Shown in pieces: positions 25,948-35,074 of a stretch of DNA of 64,000 nucleotides. The position numbers and the translations under genes were made by a program. The stretch is from Accumulibacter sp. GTDB lineage: Bacteria > Pseudomonadota > Gammaproteobacteria > Burkholderiales > Rhodocyclaceae. The notes beneath the pieces were generated by a model. The model was not told the DNA's origin. It did no database searches and worked only from the letters and a program-made list of their open reading frames with translations. Numbering within the stretch: position 1 is the first letter of the stretch; the number at the start of each line of letters is the position of its first letter. The DNA lies in the NCBI RefSeq assembly GCF_036625195.1, contig NZ_JAZKUG010000001.1:372001-436000 (forward strand), given 5' to 3'.

Positions 25948-27780
25948 TCAATCCATCCCGACGCTGGTCTCGATGCGGAAGAACTGCTCGGCCTTCCGTT
26001 TCTGCTCGCCACGGTTGGCATTGCGCTCGTCGGGCGTGGCATCGAAGTCGTCCTTCGCTGCGAGCGCCGCGCGACAGGTCATGTAGGCGCGCGCGCGGTG
26101 GCTGGTGAGGTCGTCCAGGTGCTCGTTGAAGAGCGCGGCGAGCGCCGCCTTGCGGCGGAACAGCTTGACGTGGGCTGCGAAACTGTCGGCGTGTTCGGCC
26201 ATCACGCCACGGGTGCAAGCAGTGAAATCGCGTTCGCCGCACCACGCCGGCAGCTTCACGGTGTGCAGCCGGTGGGCGTCGCGCCCGAGGTCGGCATCCA
26301 GCTCGAGGACGATTTCGAGGATCTCGTCGAGGTAGGCCTGCGCGTGCCGGTACAGTGGCTTCTCGCAGCTTTCGCAGAGCGGGCTGATCGCCGCCAGAAG
26401 CCATTCCATCAGGCTGCCGCGCGTCGACTTCTGGGCACGGACCAGTTTCTCATCCTCGTCGTCGAGCCGCTTGAGAGGCACTTGCGCCGGCTCGCAAGCC
26501 TGTTGCCGCCAGGCGACGAGGAGGTCGGCGTCGCTGGCATTAGGCTTCTCGCCGCGGGGCAGCAGGTCGCCGCGGACGAGCAGCCGGCGCGCCTCCTCGT
26601 CGTAGGCGAAGCTGATCCGGCGGTAGGCGATCGGCCAGTCGGAGAGCGAGCTGACGTTGAGTTCGAGCAGGGGCTGCGGAGCGAGCGTACGGTGCACGGC
26701 CCAGAATCCCCGGTGGGTATGTGCCGACAGGTAGACCAGAGGCTGCGCGAGGCGCGACATGAGCTGGCGCATCATGGTCCGGGAACCCAGGCCGAGCGAA
26801 CGCCAGTTGTGATGACCGGCGAAGATGAGGATGTCGCCGGCCGCGACGGACTCGTCGACCCAGGGCTCGACTGCCCGTATCTGGTCAGGATGGATGTGCC
26901 CCATGCTGCCCGGGCTGCGCCCCATCAGCGTGTCCCAGATGCCGACGAGGAGCCCGCTCTGGTTGGTATCGAGGGCGATGACGATCGTCCGCCGGGTCGC
27001 AGCCGGGGCGCGCGGCAATACGAGTCGCTGGGCGAGGAAGGAATCGGCATGCAGCGGGCCGTCGATCAGTTCGCCGCGGGCTGCGGAGAGGAAGGCATCG
27101 GGGTCGGGGTTGCGCCACTCGACGATGTGCGGTCCCTGTACGGGCGGTGCGACCAGGCCAGGCTTCGGTTGCGGCGCCTTGATCTGGTCGGTCAGGTAGG
27201 TCGCGATGAATCCGCGCTTGGTCAGGGCTTCGTTCTCGGTCCGGAACTCCTTCCGGTCGGCGTCGGCACCGCGCCGGCAGACCTGGTTCCAGCGGTGCGG
27301 CGTGCTCGTTCCCGCCGCGAAGAGGTTGTGCGCGAAGATGCCGAACATCAGCCCGTCATGGTTTCCGGGGAGGATGGCGCCGGGGCTCTGGCTGGCCTGG
27401 AAGATGCGGCCGATGCGTACCGCCTCGCTGCGGCACGACAGGTCCATCACGTCGCCGAGGTGGATGAAGGGCTCGTCGGGGTGACTGGCGAGTGCCCACT
27501 CGAGCAGGCGGCGCCCGAACAGCGCCTGTTCGGGCGGGCGCTGGGTGACCTCGATGTAGGCGTCCAACGCACTGTCGTTGTCGTGCAGCGGGTAACCGGT
27601 GGATTCGTGCTCCTGCGTGTCGCCGACGGCAATGATCGGCGTCGTCAGCGCCCGGTAGCGGGTGGCCGGCAATGGCTCCAGGCCGGGGCCGGGCTGCGGC
27701 TCGAAGCCGGCGCATCCCGCAAGCGCCAGTGCGGCCGTGGCGAGCAGGAGGAGCAGGTGACGGGTCGCGGTTCGCGCCAT
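25948..27780 (-). CDS. Metallophosphoesterase lipoprotein, large form
   Basis: A 610-residue predicted lipoprotein (hydrophobic start LLLLLATAALALAGC, lipobox near residue 22). The calcineurin-type motifs are PIIAVGDTQEH, FIHLGDVMDLSC, ILPGNHDGLMFG, FAGHHNWRS and VYLSAHTHRGF. The C-terminal ~190 residues carry a Cys/His-containing helical region (for example PLCESCEKPLYRHAQ) not explained by the phosphoesterase fold. The start ATG 27780 gives a clean lipoprotein signal; the frame upstream to 27942 looks non-coding. It is convergent with the other metallophosphoesterase, 191 bases apart, and the gap has no clear gene. The substrate is unknown. Confidence 0.85.
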   Translation of the reverse strand: MARTATRHLLLLLATAALALAGCAGFEPQPGPGLEPLPATRYRALTTPIIAVGDTQEHESTGYPLHDNDSALDAYIEVTQRPPEQALFGRRLLEWALASHPDEPFIHLGDVMDLSCRSEAVRIGRIFQASQSPGAILPGNHDGLMFGIFAHNLFAAGTSTPHRWNQVCRRGADADRKEFRTENEALTKRGFIATYLTDQIKAPQPKPGLVAPPVQGPHIVEWRNPDPDAFLSAARGELIDGPLHADSFLAQRLVLPRAPAATRRTIVIALDTNQSGLLVGIWDTLMGRSPGSMGHIHPDQIRAVEPWVDESVAAGDILIFAGHHNWRSLGLGSRTMMRQLMSRLAQPLVYLSAHTHRGFWAVHRTLAPQPLLELNVSSLSDWPIAYRRISFAYDEEARRLLVRGDLLPRGEKPNASDADLLVAWRQQACEPAQVPLKRLDDEDEKLVRAQKSTRGSLMEWLLAAISPLCESCEKPLYRHAQAYLDEILEIVLELDADLGRDAHRLHTVKLPAWCGERDFTACTRGVMAEHADSFAAHVKLFRRKAALAALFNEHLDDLTSHRARAYMTCRAALAAKDDFDATPDERNANRGEQKRKAEQFFRIETSVGMD

Positions 27781-28054
27781 GCCGAAGTCCGTTGATGGTT
27801 GCCGGAACGAGAAGGTAGCAGAAATCCCCGGACCGCTGCATGAAGCTGCGTTCCGGCCAAGCCCGGGGATCGTCGGGCATTCGCAGAACGACAGTCCGCT
27901 CGCCGGGGCAGGGACGATGCTGGAGCCGAGTCTCCTGCACACAGACTACGGCGAGCGGCAGGCGGTGATCCGCTCCGTCGACCCGCGCAGCGCGCTCGGC
28001 CTTGCGCCCGTTCCGCTGGCGATCAACCGGCTGTGGTCGTCCCCGGCGCGACGG

Positions 28055-31000
28055 TCACGGAGCCGCGATCAGGTGCTCCGCGTCCGGCAGCTCGCCGTCC
28101 GCCGCCCAGGCTTCGACCCGGCACAAGCGCACTTCCCAGGCGGAACGCAGCGCTTCCGCCAAGCACTGCCGCGCCGGGCGATCGGCGCGGGCGCGGATCG
28201 CGCCGGCAACGATTCCCGCCTTGCCGCTGGTGACTGCCGACAGGCGTTGCAGTGTCACGGCCGAAGGCCCGCCATCGAGCTCGACCAGCAGTTCCTGCAG
28301 CAGTTCGAGGGCGACGCTGGCCTTGCCGCTCTGTGCCAGGAAGACCTCGAGCGCACCCTCGATGATGCCGGCGACTGTCCATTGGTGCAGGGGCGAAACG
28401 CGCGCAGCTTCGCCCAGCGCTGCGCTCAACCGGCTGGCCTTCAACCAGCCGCCAGCGGCCAGACGGCACAGTACGCGGGCCAGCTCGTCGGGGTGCGCGC
28501 GGCCGTCGGCGATGCCTTCGATCAGCAGATCCGTCGCCAGCCGCCGCAGGTCGCCGTCGCGACTGGCCAGGGCGATCGACAACGCCAGAACGCCCAGCTC
28601 GGACCACAGCCGGTTGCCGGCAAACAGCGGCGTCAGGAAAGGATGCAGGGGTTCACCGGCGCTTGCCGTGAGGTCGATACGCTCGACCATCAGGCGCACG
28701 CCGAATGCCAGCAACGCGTCGCCATTGAGCGGCCAGAGCGTCTGCGCCCAGTCGATCAGCCAGGGCGCCGAGTAGCCGACGGCCAGCGACCGATGCGGCG
28801 CCGATTCGTGCGCCAGGCAGGTCGGCACGGCGAGGCTCGGGGTGAACGTGCGCAGCGCCAGCGATGGGGCCGCCAGCCGCAGGCTGCCGGCGAGATGCAT
28901 CAGCCAGGCGGCGCCGGCGCGAACCCTCGCCGCCGCACCCCAGGCCGGTGTCGGCAAGGGTGGCGCTCGCCAAGGCGCCGGCGAGACCTGCAGGTCGAGG
29001 CAGGGATGGATCGTTTCACGACCGTGCCGGTGGAGCGTGCGCGTCGTGGCCCGCCACTGATAGCTGGCCGGCTGCAGGACATCCGGCCAGTCGATGCGCA
29101 GGCCGAGCGCGGCCAGCGGGCCGCTGAGATCGGCGTGCGGTGCACGCGCGCGACCGGCGGCGACCCAGAGGGCCGCCTGCCTTCTGCTCTGCGCCTCCGG
29201 ACCGGCACCGCCGCCAAGCGCCCAGCGAACTGCTGGCGCCCATTCGCCGCGCAGCGCACCGGCCAACGCCAGCGCCTCGCCACGACCGTCGGGCGCCAGC
29301 CGCAGCAGGGCCTGCAGGAGGTCGCTGGCGAGCGGCCGCCGAGCGGCCCGCGCGTAGTGGGCGAGGCGCTCGACGAAGACCTGCGGCGCGATCCAGCCCG
29401 GCGCATGGGTCGGCGTCGCCAGCGGCTGCAGCGCACCGTGGCGGTCGAGATGGCGGGCAAGCTCGCGCAGGCGCCGGTCCATGAAGCGCATCGGCCCGCG
29501 CACCTGCTGCCAGTACGGGTAGTTGGTATGCCGCGGGCCACCTTCGAGCCAGGTCAGGACGAGGTCGCGCAGGCCGTTGGGTGTCCCGGGCAGGACGATG
29601 CCGCGCGCGTCGGCGAGCGCACCCGTGTGCATCCGCTTGACCAGCGCCTGCGTGCGCGCGGCGAAATCGCCAGGCCGGTCGTCGAACAGGCGCGCGATGC
29701 CGTCGACGATGCGCTCGACCTCCGTGGCGGAATCGACCGCCTCGATGGCGTGCGCGACGCTGTCGATCAGTTCGTCGATGCCGGCGATGGGCGACACCGG
29801 TGGCAGGGTCTTCAGGATCGGCAGGTCGGTCAGCGCGATCGCCAGGGGCGGTGGTGGCAGCGAGAAATCGACTTCGCCGGCCAATCCGCCGACGGCGCGC
29901 AGGCGAGAGGGCAGAGCCTGCACGCGCGCGCGCCATCGCCGTTCTGCCGTCATCGTTGCGGCAGCCGCCGCGGCATCGGTCAACGGCAACGGCGCCGGCC
30001 GGACGCCTGCCGTTTCGCGATCGAGCGCAGCGAGCAGGGCGCGCGCCGACGGAGCGAGTTCCCGCTCGACGGCGCGCACGCGTGCGATCTGGTCGTCGCT
30101 CCAGGTGCCGGCATGGGCGCAAAGGAACTGCGCAGCCGCCTGTTGTACGTCGCTCGCCGGATGTCGCAACGCCTCGAGCAGGACGGCGCAAGCGGCCTCG
30201 GCAAGCTCGCCCTGCGGCTTTTCCCGTTGCAGTAGCCGACCGACGATTTTCAGCGCCACCAGCGGCTGCGTCCTGGCCGGCAGCGCGAACAGCGGCGGCA
30301 TCGCGGCCAGCGTCGGTGCGGCGGCCAGTGGCCGCCGCCGCGCGATGAGCGCGAGTTGCCTGAGTGCAAAGCCGACGACCGGGCCGGCGCGGTGGCCGAG
30401 CAACTCGCGGTAAGCCCCCTCGCGCGCGTCGAGTTCGTCGGCGCTCGGCGCCAGCCGGCAGTGCAGCCGGTGGTGACCGGCAAGAACGCTGTTGCTGCTG
30501 CTCGCCCACAGGCCGGCGAGAGTCGCGTCGAGCAGGCGCTGGCGGTCGACGCTTCCTTCGCCAGCGAGCCTGGCCAGCGCGTCGCTCCAGCTCTCGTAGC
30601 CGGCGGGGCAACGCGGATTCCGGCGCGTCCAGGAGTCGTCGTAAACCTGGGTATCGATTTCGAAGAGTCGCCAGATTTCGTCGTCGAGCAGGCCGGGGTC
30701 GGCCAGCAATCGGGCGCTGAGCGGAATGTACGCGACGCCCGGCCGTGACCAGCCCGGATTGAGGTCGCTGACCATCAGCTGCAGGTAGCCGCGCAGCGAG
30801 TCGCCCTCATCCGGGCGGCGACACAGTCCGTCACGCACGAGGCCCCGCACGAAACTCCAATGAACTCCCGGGAACTCTCCGCGCAAGCGATGGCGCAGCC
30901 AGGCTTCGCGCCAGCCGGCGTCGCGCGCCGCAAACACGCGCCGCAGCAGAGCGTCCGCAGCGCGCGAACCGAGCCAGTGCACGCGCTTGGCCCGGTCGAT

Positions 31001-31264
31001 GTTGCACAGCACGAGGACGGCCAGTGAGAGTTTGGCGTGCTGCTCGCGCCAACCGCGTCCGAGGTTGCCGCTGCGCGTCGTGGACGCCCCGGGAAGCAGT
31101 ACCAGCCATTCGTTCATCACCCGTCCGCCATCGACCTCCTGCCACAGGTCGGCGGCGATCGGCGCCAGCACCCGGCGCTCTTCCGACGGCAAGGCGAGCA
31201 GGGCGTCGACGATCTCCGCGGGCGACTGGCGGACCACGAGAGCGGCGAAGTCCCTTTCGTTCAT
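28055..31264 (-). CDS. Large DUF6493-like protein partnered with SWIM protein
   Basis: A 1069-residue soluble protein rich in Leu, Ala and Arg, with long helical-repeat character and no signal peptide or membrane segments. I recognise it as the kind of large protein annotated DUF6493, which commonly sits beside SWIM zinc-finger genes; this is from memory of gene neighbourhoods and no catalytic motif is visible. Conserved-looking blocks include WLEGGPRHTNYPYWQQVRG (mid-protein) and GYSAPWLIDWAQTLWPLN. The start ATG 31264 (MNERDFAAL) comes four bases after the stop of the SWIM gene, so the two form an operon. The plus-strand 818-codon open frame here is a GC-rich shadow. Function unknown. Confidence 0.75.
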   Translation of the reverse strand: MNERDFAALVVRQSPAEIVDALLALPSEERRVLAPIAADLWQEVDGGRVMNEWLVLLPGASTTRSGNLGRGWREQHAKLSLAVLVLCNIDRAKRVHWLGSRAADALLRRVFAARDAGWREAWLRHRLRGEFPGVHWSFVRGLVRDGLCRRPDEGDSLRGYLQLMVSDLNPGWSRPGVAYIPLSARLLADPGLLDDEIWRLFEIDTQVYDDSWTRRNPRCPAGYESWSDALARLAGEGSVDRQRLLDATLAGLWASSSNSVLAGHHRLHCRLAPSADELDAREGAYRELLGHRAGPVVGFALRQLALIARRRPLAAAPTLAAMPPLFALPARTQPLVALKIVGRLLQREKPQGELAEAACAVLLEALRHPASDVQQAAAQFLCAHAGTWSDDQIARVRAVERELAPSARALLAALDRETAGVRPAPLPLTDAAAAAATMTAERRWRARVQALPSRLRAVGGLAGEVDFSLPPPPLAIALTDLPILKTLPPVSPIAGIDELIDSVAHAIEAVDSATEVERIVDGIARLFDDRPGDFAARTQALVKRMHTGALADARGIVLPGTPNGLRDLVLTWLEGGPRHTNYPYWQQVRGPMRFMDRRLRELARHLDRHGALQPLATPTHAPGWIAPQVFVERLAHYARAARRPLASDLLQALLRLAPDGRGEALALAGALRGEWAPAVRWALGGGAGPEAQSRRQAALWVAAGRARAPHADLSGPLAALGLRIDWPDVLQPASYQWRATTRTLHRHGRETIHPCLDLQVSPAPWRAPPLPTPAWGAAARVRAGAAWLMHLAGSLRLAAPSLALRTFTPSLAVPTCLAHESAPHRSLAVGYSAPWLIDWAQTLWPLNGDALLAFGVRLMVERIDLTASAGEPLHPFLTPLFAGNRLWSELGVLALSIALASRDGDLRRLATDLLIEGIADGRAHPDELARVLCRLAAGGWLKASRLSAALGEAARVSPLHQWTVAGIIEGALEVFLAQSGKASVALELLQELLVELDGGPSAVTLQRLSAVTSGKAGIVAGAIRARADRPARQCLAEALRSAWEVRLCRVEAWAADGELPDAEHLIAAP

Positions 31265-31268
31265 GCGC

Positions 31269-32657
31269 TCACCGATCCAGGCGGCCGCTCGTCCCGGCCG
31301 GCGCTGGCGGGTCCGCATGGCCGTCGCGGAACAGGCGCGCGGCGAGGATGTGCTTGCATGGTCCGCGCTCGCCCTGCGACTTGCTGAACCACGGGCACGA
31401 GCAGCGGTCACGGTCGGCGCGCAAGCGGACGTGGTGGACGACGTCAGTGCCGGTGACGGCGAAGTCGTGGCTGTCGCCGCCGCTGCCCGCCAGCAGCTCG
31501 ATCTTGTCGTCGGCCAGCAGTTGCCGAGCGTCGAGCAGGCGTGGCTGCATCGCCTCGACAGCTTCGAGGTCGAAGGGGAGTTCGCGGTGGAAGTAGCGGC
31601 CGCTGCTGCAATCGTAACCGGCGAGGCCGCGCGCGCCGAGCGCCGCGAGTGCGGCCGCCACCTCGTCGGCAGTCAGGGCAGTCGCCTGCGCCACCTCGCC
31701 GACGTCGATCTCGTTCTGCCAGCGGAGTTGCGCACGCACCTTCGGCAGCGCCTTCTGCCAAGTCGCGGCAGCCAGCGTCGACAACACCTGGCCCTCGCCA
31801 GAGAAGCCGCGCTGGATTTCCGGGCTGACCAGCAGCGTCACCCGGCCGACCGCGAAGACGACTTCCCACGCCGAAGCGCCGGACACCGCGTCGCTCCAGA
31901 TGCGCAGACGTTCGGCGCGCTGCACCAGTCCGGGAAGCGTACGCAGCCGCTGCACGCCGCTGACCGCGACCGCACCCGCGGCCGGCCGCTGGCTGAGGCG
32001 CAGCGAAGCACCCGACTGGACGACGAACGACGGTTGCCGGGGAACGTTGCCGAGCGGCAGGCTGCGCGCAAAGCGGCGCGCCTCGGCGCCGGTGACGTCG
32101 GCCAGCAGTACCAAGCGCGGCAGGTAGGCCTGCACCTCGCTGAATCCCTTGATCCAGCGCAGCGGCAGGCGCACCTTCTTTTCGACGACGCGCGCCTCGC
32201 CGCGACTCAGCGTGAAGGCTTCGCGACCGACCGAGAACTCGACCCGCTCGTGGTCCTGCAGGCGCATCAGCGCGGCGCGCATCGGCATGTTGAAGTCGAC
32301 GTTGGTCGTTCCCCGACCGAGCCGTTCGGCGGCCAGCCCGACCGTGTCGAGATCGACACGCACGTAGACCCCGCAACAGCCGCTGAATCCCTCGAAACGC
32401 AGCATCGCATCGTTGCTCGTCACCACCGGGTCCATCTGTGGTGGCCGCGGCAGGAAGTAGTGCGTGCGGACGACGTCGAGCAGGGCCAGCAGCATGTCGG
32501 CGACGCTGCGTGGCTGTTCGATGCGGCCGTGGAAGAAATGCGGGTGTCCGTCGCCGCGCGATGAGGTGGCGAGTTGCAGCGTCTGCGCCTGTGGCGAGGC
32601 GACGACGCCCGACGGCCATGGATAGCGATAGGTGAAGTTGAGTGCGCTTGCCGACAT
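31269..32657 (-). CDS. SWIM zinc-finger protein
   Basis: A 462-residue cytosolic protein. The C-terminal SWIM zinc finger (CxCxnCxH) is visible as RCSCPW followed by GPCKHILAARLF, at about residues 425-445; SWIM fingers bind DNA or partner proteins. The N-terminal 400 residues are a mixed fold beginning SASALNFTYRYPWPSG, with FEGFSGCCGVYVRVDLD in the middle; I do not recognise a catalytic site. The start ATG 32657 is preceded by GGAG. It is first gene of a two-gene unit with the DUF6493-like gene. The MoxR ATPase and VWA-domain genes that accompany such proteins in some genomes are not present here. Confidence 0.82.
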   Translation of the reverse strand: MSASALNFTYRYPWPSGVVASPQAQTLQLATSSRGDGHPHFFHGRIEQPRSVADMLLALLDVVRTHYFLPRPPQMDPVVTSNDAMLRFEGFSGCCGVYVRVDLDTVGLAAERLGRGTTNVDFNMPMRAALMRLQDHERVEFSVGREAFTLSRGEARVVEKKVRLPLRWIKGFSEVQAYLPRLVLLADVTGAEARRFARSLPLGNVPRQPSFVVQSGASLRLSQRPAAGAVAVSGVQRLRTLPGLVQRAERLRIWSDAVSGASAWEVVFAVGRVTLLVSPEIQRGFSGEGQVLSTLAAATWQKALPKVRAQLRWQNEIDVGEVAQATALTADEVAAALAALGARGLAGYDCSSGRYFHRELPFDLEAVEAMQPRLLDARQLLADDKIELLAGSGGDSHDFAVTGTDVVHHVRLRADRDRCSCPWFSKSQGERGPCKHILAARLFRDGHADPPAPAGTSGRLDR

Positions 32658-32804
32658 GCGGTCGTCGCTCCGGTGAGTTGCTCGGGCAGTGCTCGGGCCG
32701 TGCCGCCGGGTGACACGGGCTGCCTGGCCGGTGTCTCGCAACGGCGTCGAAACCGGCCACGCGCGGCGCACGCGCGCGGATTCCGGCACGCGTTCGCCAG
32801 CTGC

Positions 32805-33791
32805 TCAGGGACAAGCGGGGCTGGCTCCAGACACATCCATCGTCGCCGCGCTGCCGACGATGCCGATTCGCGCCAGGCAGGGGCTGAGCTGCGTGTAGCT
32901 GACCAGCCGCCACCAGTCGTTGGCCGTCAGCCAGGCGAGAGCCGCCGGGCTGAACGAGAGATCACGGTACGGCAGCCGGCCCGCCAGCACACCCGCATCC
33001 GCCCAGCCGTCGGTGTCGCCGTCGGCAGCCGGGAAGCCGCCGTTGAGCGCCTGGTAGCCGAGCAGCCCATGGTCGGGAAGGCTCGCGTTCTCGGCACGCG
33101 CGCGGACCTCGCCGAGGATGCGCTGATTGACGACGCGAAAGAGGTCGTCACGCGTGACTGCCAGGACGACGTCGTTGAAGGCCGCCGACTGCGGTCCGGA
33201 GACGAAATCCTGGTCGCCGTCGGCGTTGCTGCCGTCGAGATAGTCGGCGACCGCGTTGCCCGGTCGGCCGTTCTGGTTGGCCAGCGGCACGCCCGGGGCG
33301 AAAACGATCGCCGCGACGTTCGCCGCGCCGTCGAGCCGCAACTCGGCGACGGTCTCGAAGTTGATCGGCTGCGCCGAGTCGTCGTCCCGCAGTGCCGGCG
33401 CCAGGGCGTACCAGAGCAATTGACCGGCGGCGTCGCGCAGCTCGCCCACATCGAGCGTGCGCCACGGCAGACGGCCGACGTAGGTGGGGCACTGGTTGCC
33501 GGCGAACAGCGGTGCGACGCCGCTCTCGTCGACGGCCGGACACGGCAGGCTGCCGGGGCGGTTGTCGTCACCCGCCGCGCGGCCGATCAAGGCCTGCTTC
33601 GCTTGGGCGAGTGCGGCTCCTGCCGCCTCCTTGCGTGCGACCTGGAATTGCGTCACATTGAGTTCGCCGACCAGGAGATACAGTCCCCAGAGGGTCAGCA
33701 GCGTCAGCAGCGCCAGCAGCGCAACGCCGCTCTGTCGCCGCGGTGCAGCCGCCGGCAACCGCCTGACTCCGCCTTCGGGCCGCGAGCGCAT
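32805..33791 (-). CDS. PilX-like minor pilin with LPCPA motif, end of MSHA operon
   Basis: A 328-residue protein with a leader ending RRQSG followed by VALLALLTLLTLWGLYLL, the pattern of PilX/GspK-like class III prepilins. An amphipathic helix (KEAAGAALAQAKQALIG) follows, then RPGSLPCPA (about 79-86), the same (L/F)PCPA motif as in the distant prepilin at 19724-20464. The rest is a globular domain with an Asp/Gly-rich stretch (PAADGDTDGWADAGV) that may bind calcium, and a C-terminal Cys. It starts three bases after the mshK-like stop and is the last gene of the long minus-strand operon. It is probably a pilus-tip or adhesive subunit, by inference. Confidence 0.75.
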   Translation of the reverse strand: MRSRPEGGVRRLPAAAPRRQSGVALLALLTLLTLWGLYLLVGELNVTQFQVARKEAAGAALAQAKQALIGRAAGDDNRPGSLPCPAVDESGVAPLFAGNQCPTYVGRLPWRTLDVGELRDAAGQLLWYALAPALRDDDSAQPINFETVAELRLDGAANVAAIVFAPGVPLANQNGRPGNAVADYLDGSNADGDQDFVSGPQSAAFNDVVLAVTRDDLFRVVNQRILGEVRARAENASLPDHGLLGYQALNGGFPAADGDTDGWADAGVLAGRLPYRDLSFSPAALAWLTANDWWRLVSYTQLSPCLARIGIVGSAATMDVSGASPACP

Positions 33792-33794
33792 CGG

Positions 33795-34304
33795 CTATCT
33801 CGTCGCTGTCGGGCGACGATGAACGACGATCGTTCCACCATCGAGCAGATCCTGCGTCTCGCCGCTGCTGCTGTTGACCGTCTCCCCGACGCGTGCCCTG
33901 GTTGGCGGCAGCGCATCGGTGCCGATGACGACCCGGCCGGGATCGGCCCGCTGCGTGCGGACTCTGACGCCGCTGCCGACGTCGCCTTCGCTCTGCGGGA
34001 TGCCATTGATCCAAGCCGTTCGCCGGCCGCTGCTGCGCGTCACGACACCGTCGATGGTCAGCGTCGGCTCGCTCTGGACCGCCTGCTGGTCGAGGGAGTT
34101 GCTCTGCCGCTGGCGGTCGAGCTGCTGCCGTCGCTCGGGGGTGAAGAAGAGGCGATCGAGCGCCTCCTCGGCGACCGCCGGCAACGGCATCGCCAGCCAC
34201 AGGCAGAGCAGCGGCATGCCGCCGGCGAGCCAGAGCCCGACAGCGCCTGCCCGAGGTGGCGGGGGAAGCTGCCGTACGGCCAGGGCGCAACGTCGCTCAC
34301 TCAT
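33795..34304 (-). CDS. MshK-like pilus assembly protein
   Basis: About 169 residues: an N-terminal signal-like segment (AVGLWLAGGMPLLCLWLAM, cleavage likely after PAVA) and a short periplasmic domain with TLTIDGVVTRSSGRRTAWING. The phrase INGxxQxEGD and VRVRTQR... resemble MshK/GspC-type inner-membrane connector proteins. Assignment rests on size, topology and place directly after the mshJ-like gene. ATG 34304 (MSERRCALAV) gives a normal signal length; an ATG at 34403 overlapping the previous stop would add 33 unlikely residues, though the ATGA overlap makes coupling possible. Confidence 0.6.
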   Translation of the reverse strand: MSERRCALAVRQLPPPPRAGAVGLWLAGGMPLLCLWLAMPLPAVAEEALDRLFFTPERRQQLDRQRQSNSLDQQAVQSEPTLTIDGVVTRSSGRRTAWINGIPQSEGDVGSGVRVRTQRADPGRVVIGTDALPPTRARVGETVNSSSGETQDLLDGGTIVVHRRPTATR

Positions 34305-34399
34305 TCCCCACCCGTCCGGCGCCGCGATCTCGCCGCACGCGCGCCCGCAGCGGCCCTCATCGGCCGCGCGCCGTGCCCGCTGCATCAGCTGCCCACCCC

Positions 34400-35074
34400 T
34401 CATCTGCCCGTACCTCTCTCGCCACCCGCCACCGCGCCCTGGCGACCCGCGCCGCGGCCGTCGTCGGGCGGCTGCTTCCTGGCAGCCTCACGCGCCGTCA
34501 GCCAGTCGATCTCGCACTCGGCCGCCAGATTGGCGCGGCCGCCGGAACGCTCCTCCGAGCCGGCTGGCAGCCGCTCGACGTGACAGCGGTTGATGCGGAT
34601 CAGCGCCCTCGCCTGCTGCCGCAGATCGGCGAGAAAACGACTGAGATCCTCCTCGTGCAGCAACTTCAGGTCGATCTTCATCGAGCTGAGATAGAAGGCG
34701 AAATCGCCGACCTCGGCGCTGTCCAGCGGCCGCTGCGGCGACAGCTCGTAACGCAGGTCGAGCAGGCGGTGCCGGTCACGAATGTCGTTGAGCAGCTCGA
34801 TCCACTCCAGCCGCGGCTCTGCGCCAATCATGCCACGCTCCTGCAGCCTGTTGAAGAGGAGCGACTTGTGCTTGATCTCGCTCTCCTCTTCGCGCACCCG
34901 CCGCAGCTTGCCATCGGCCTCGCTGCGCTGCGCGAGGGCGACCGTTCGCGCCCGCTCGGCAGCGTCGTGGAAGCGGTTCGCGGCGTACAGGGCGACGCTG
35001 CCGACGGCGACCATGAGCAATGCCAGCAGCGCGCTGGCCTGGACCTTCGGCCAGTCTTCGGCGCTGAACTTCAT
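34400..35074 (-). CDS. MshJ-like (GspM/PilO-type) inner-membrane assembly protein
   Basis: A 224-residue protein with one N-terminal membrane helix (ALLALLMVAVGSVALYAA, about 15-32), a coiled segment (FHDAAERARTVALAQRS) and a small periplasmic domain. This is the topology of PilO/GspM/MshJ proteins, which align the inner-membrane platform of type IV pili. Its Arg/Gly-rich C-terminus looks disordered. The ATG overlaps the mshI-like stop by four bases. Sequence identity to known MshJ is low to the eye, so the name comes from order and topology. Confidence 0.65.
   Translation of the reverse strand: MKFSAEDWPKVQASALLALLMVAVGSVALYAANRFHDAAERARTVALAQRSEADGKLRRVREEESEIKHKSLLFNRLQERGMIGAEPRLEWIELLNDIRDRHRLLDLRYELSPQRPLDSAEVGDFAFYLSSMKIDLKLLHEEDLSRFLADLRQQARALIRINRCHVERLPAGSEERSGGRANLAAECEIDWLTAREAARKQPPDDGRGAGRQGAVAGGERGTGR

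Noticed and set aside
27779..30235. 818-codon plus-strand open frame
   Set aside because: Arg/Ala/Gly-rich, antisense to the DUF6493-like gene; no start signal or domain.
30987..32564. 525-codon plus-strand open frame
   Set aside because: Antisense to the SWIM gene and part of its partner; low-complexity Arg/Gln composition.
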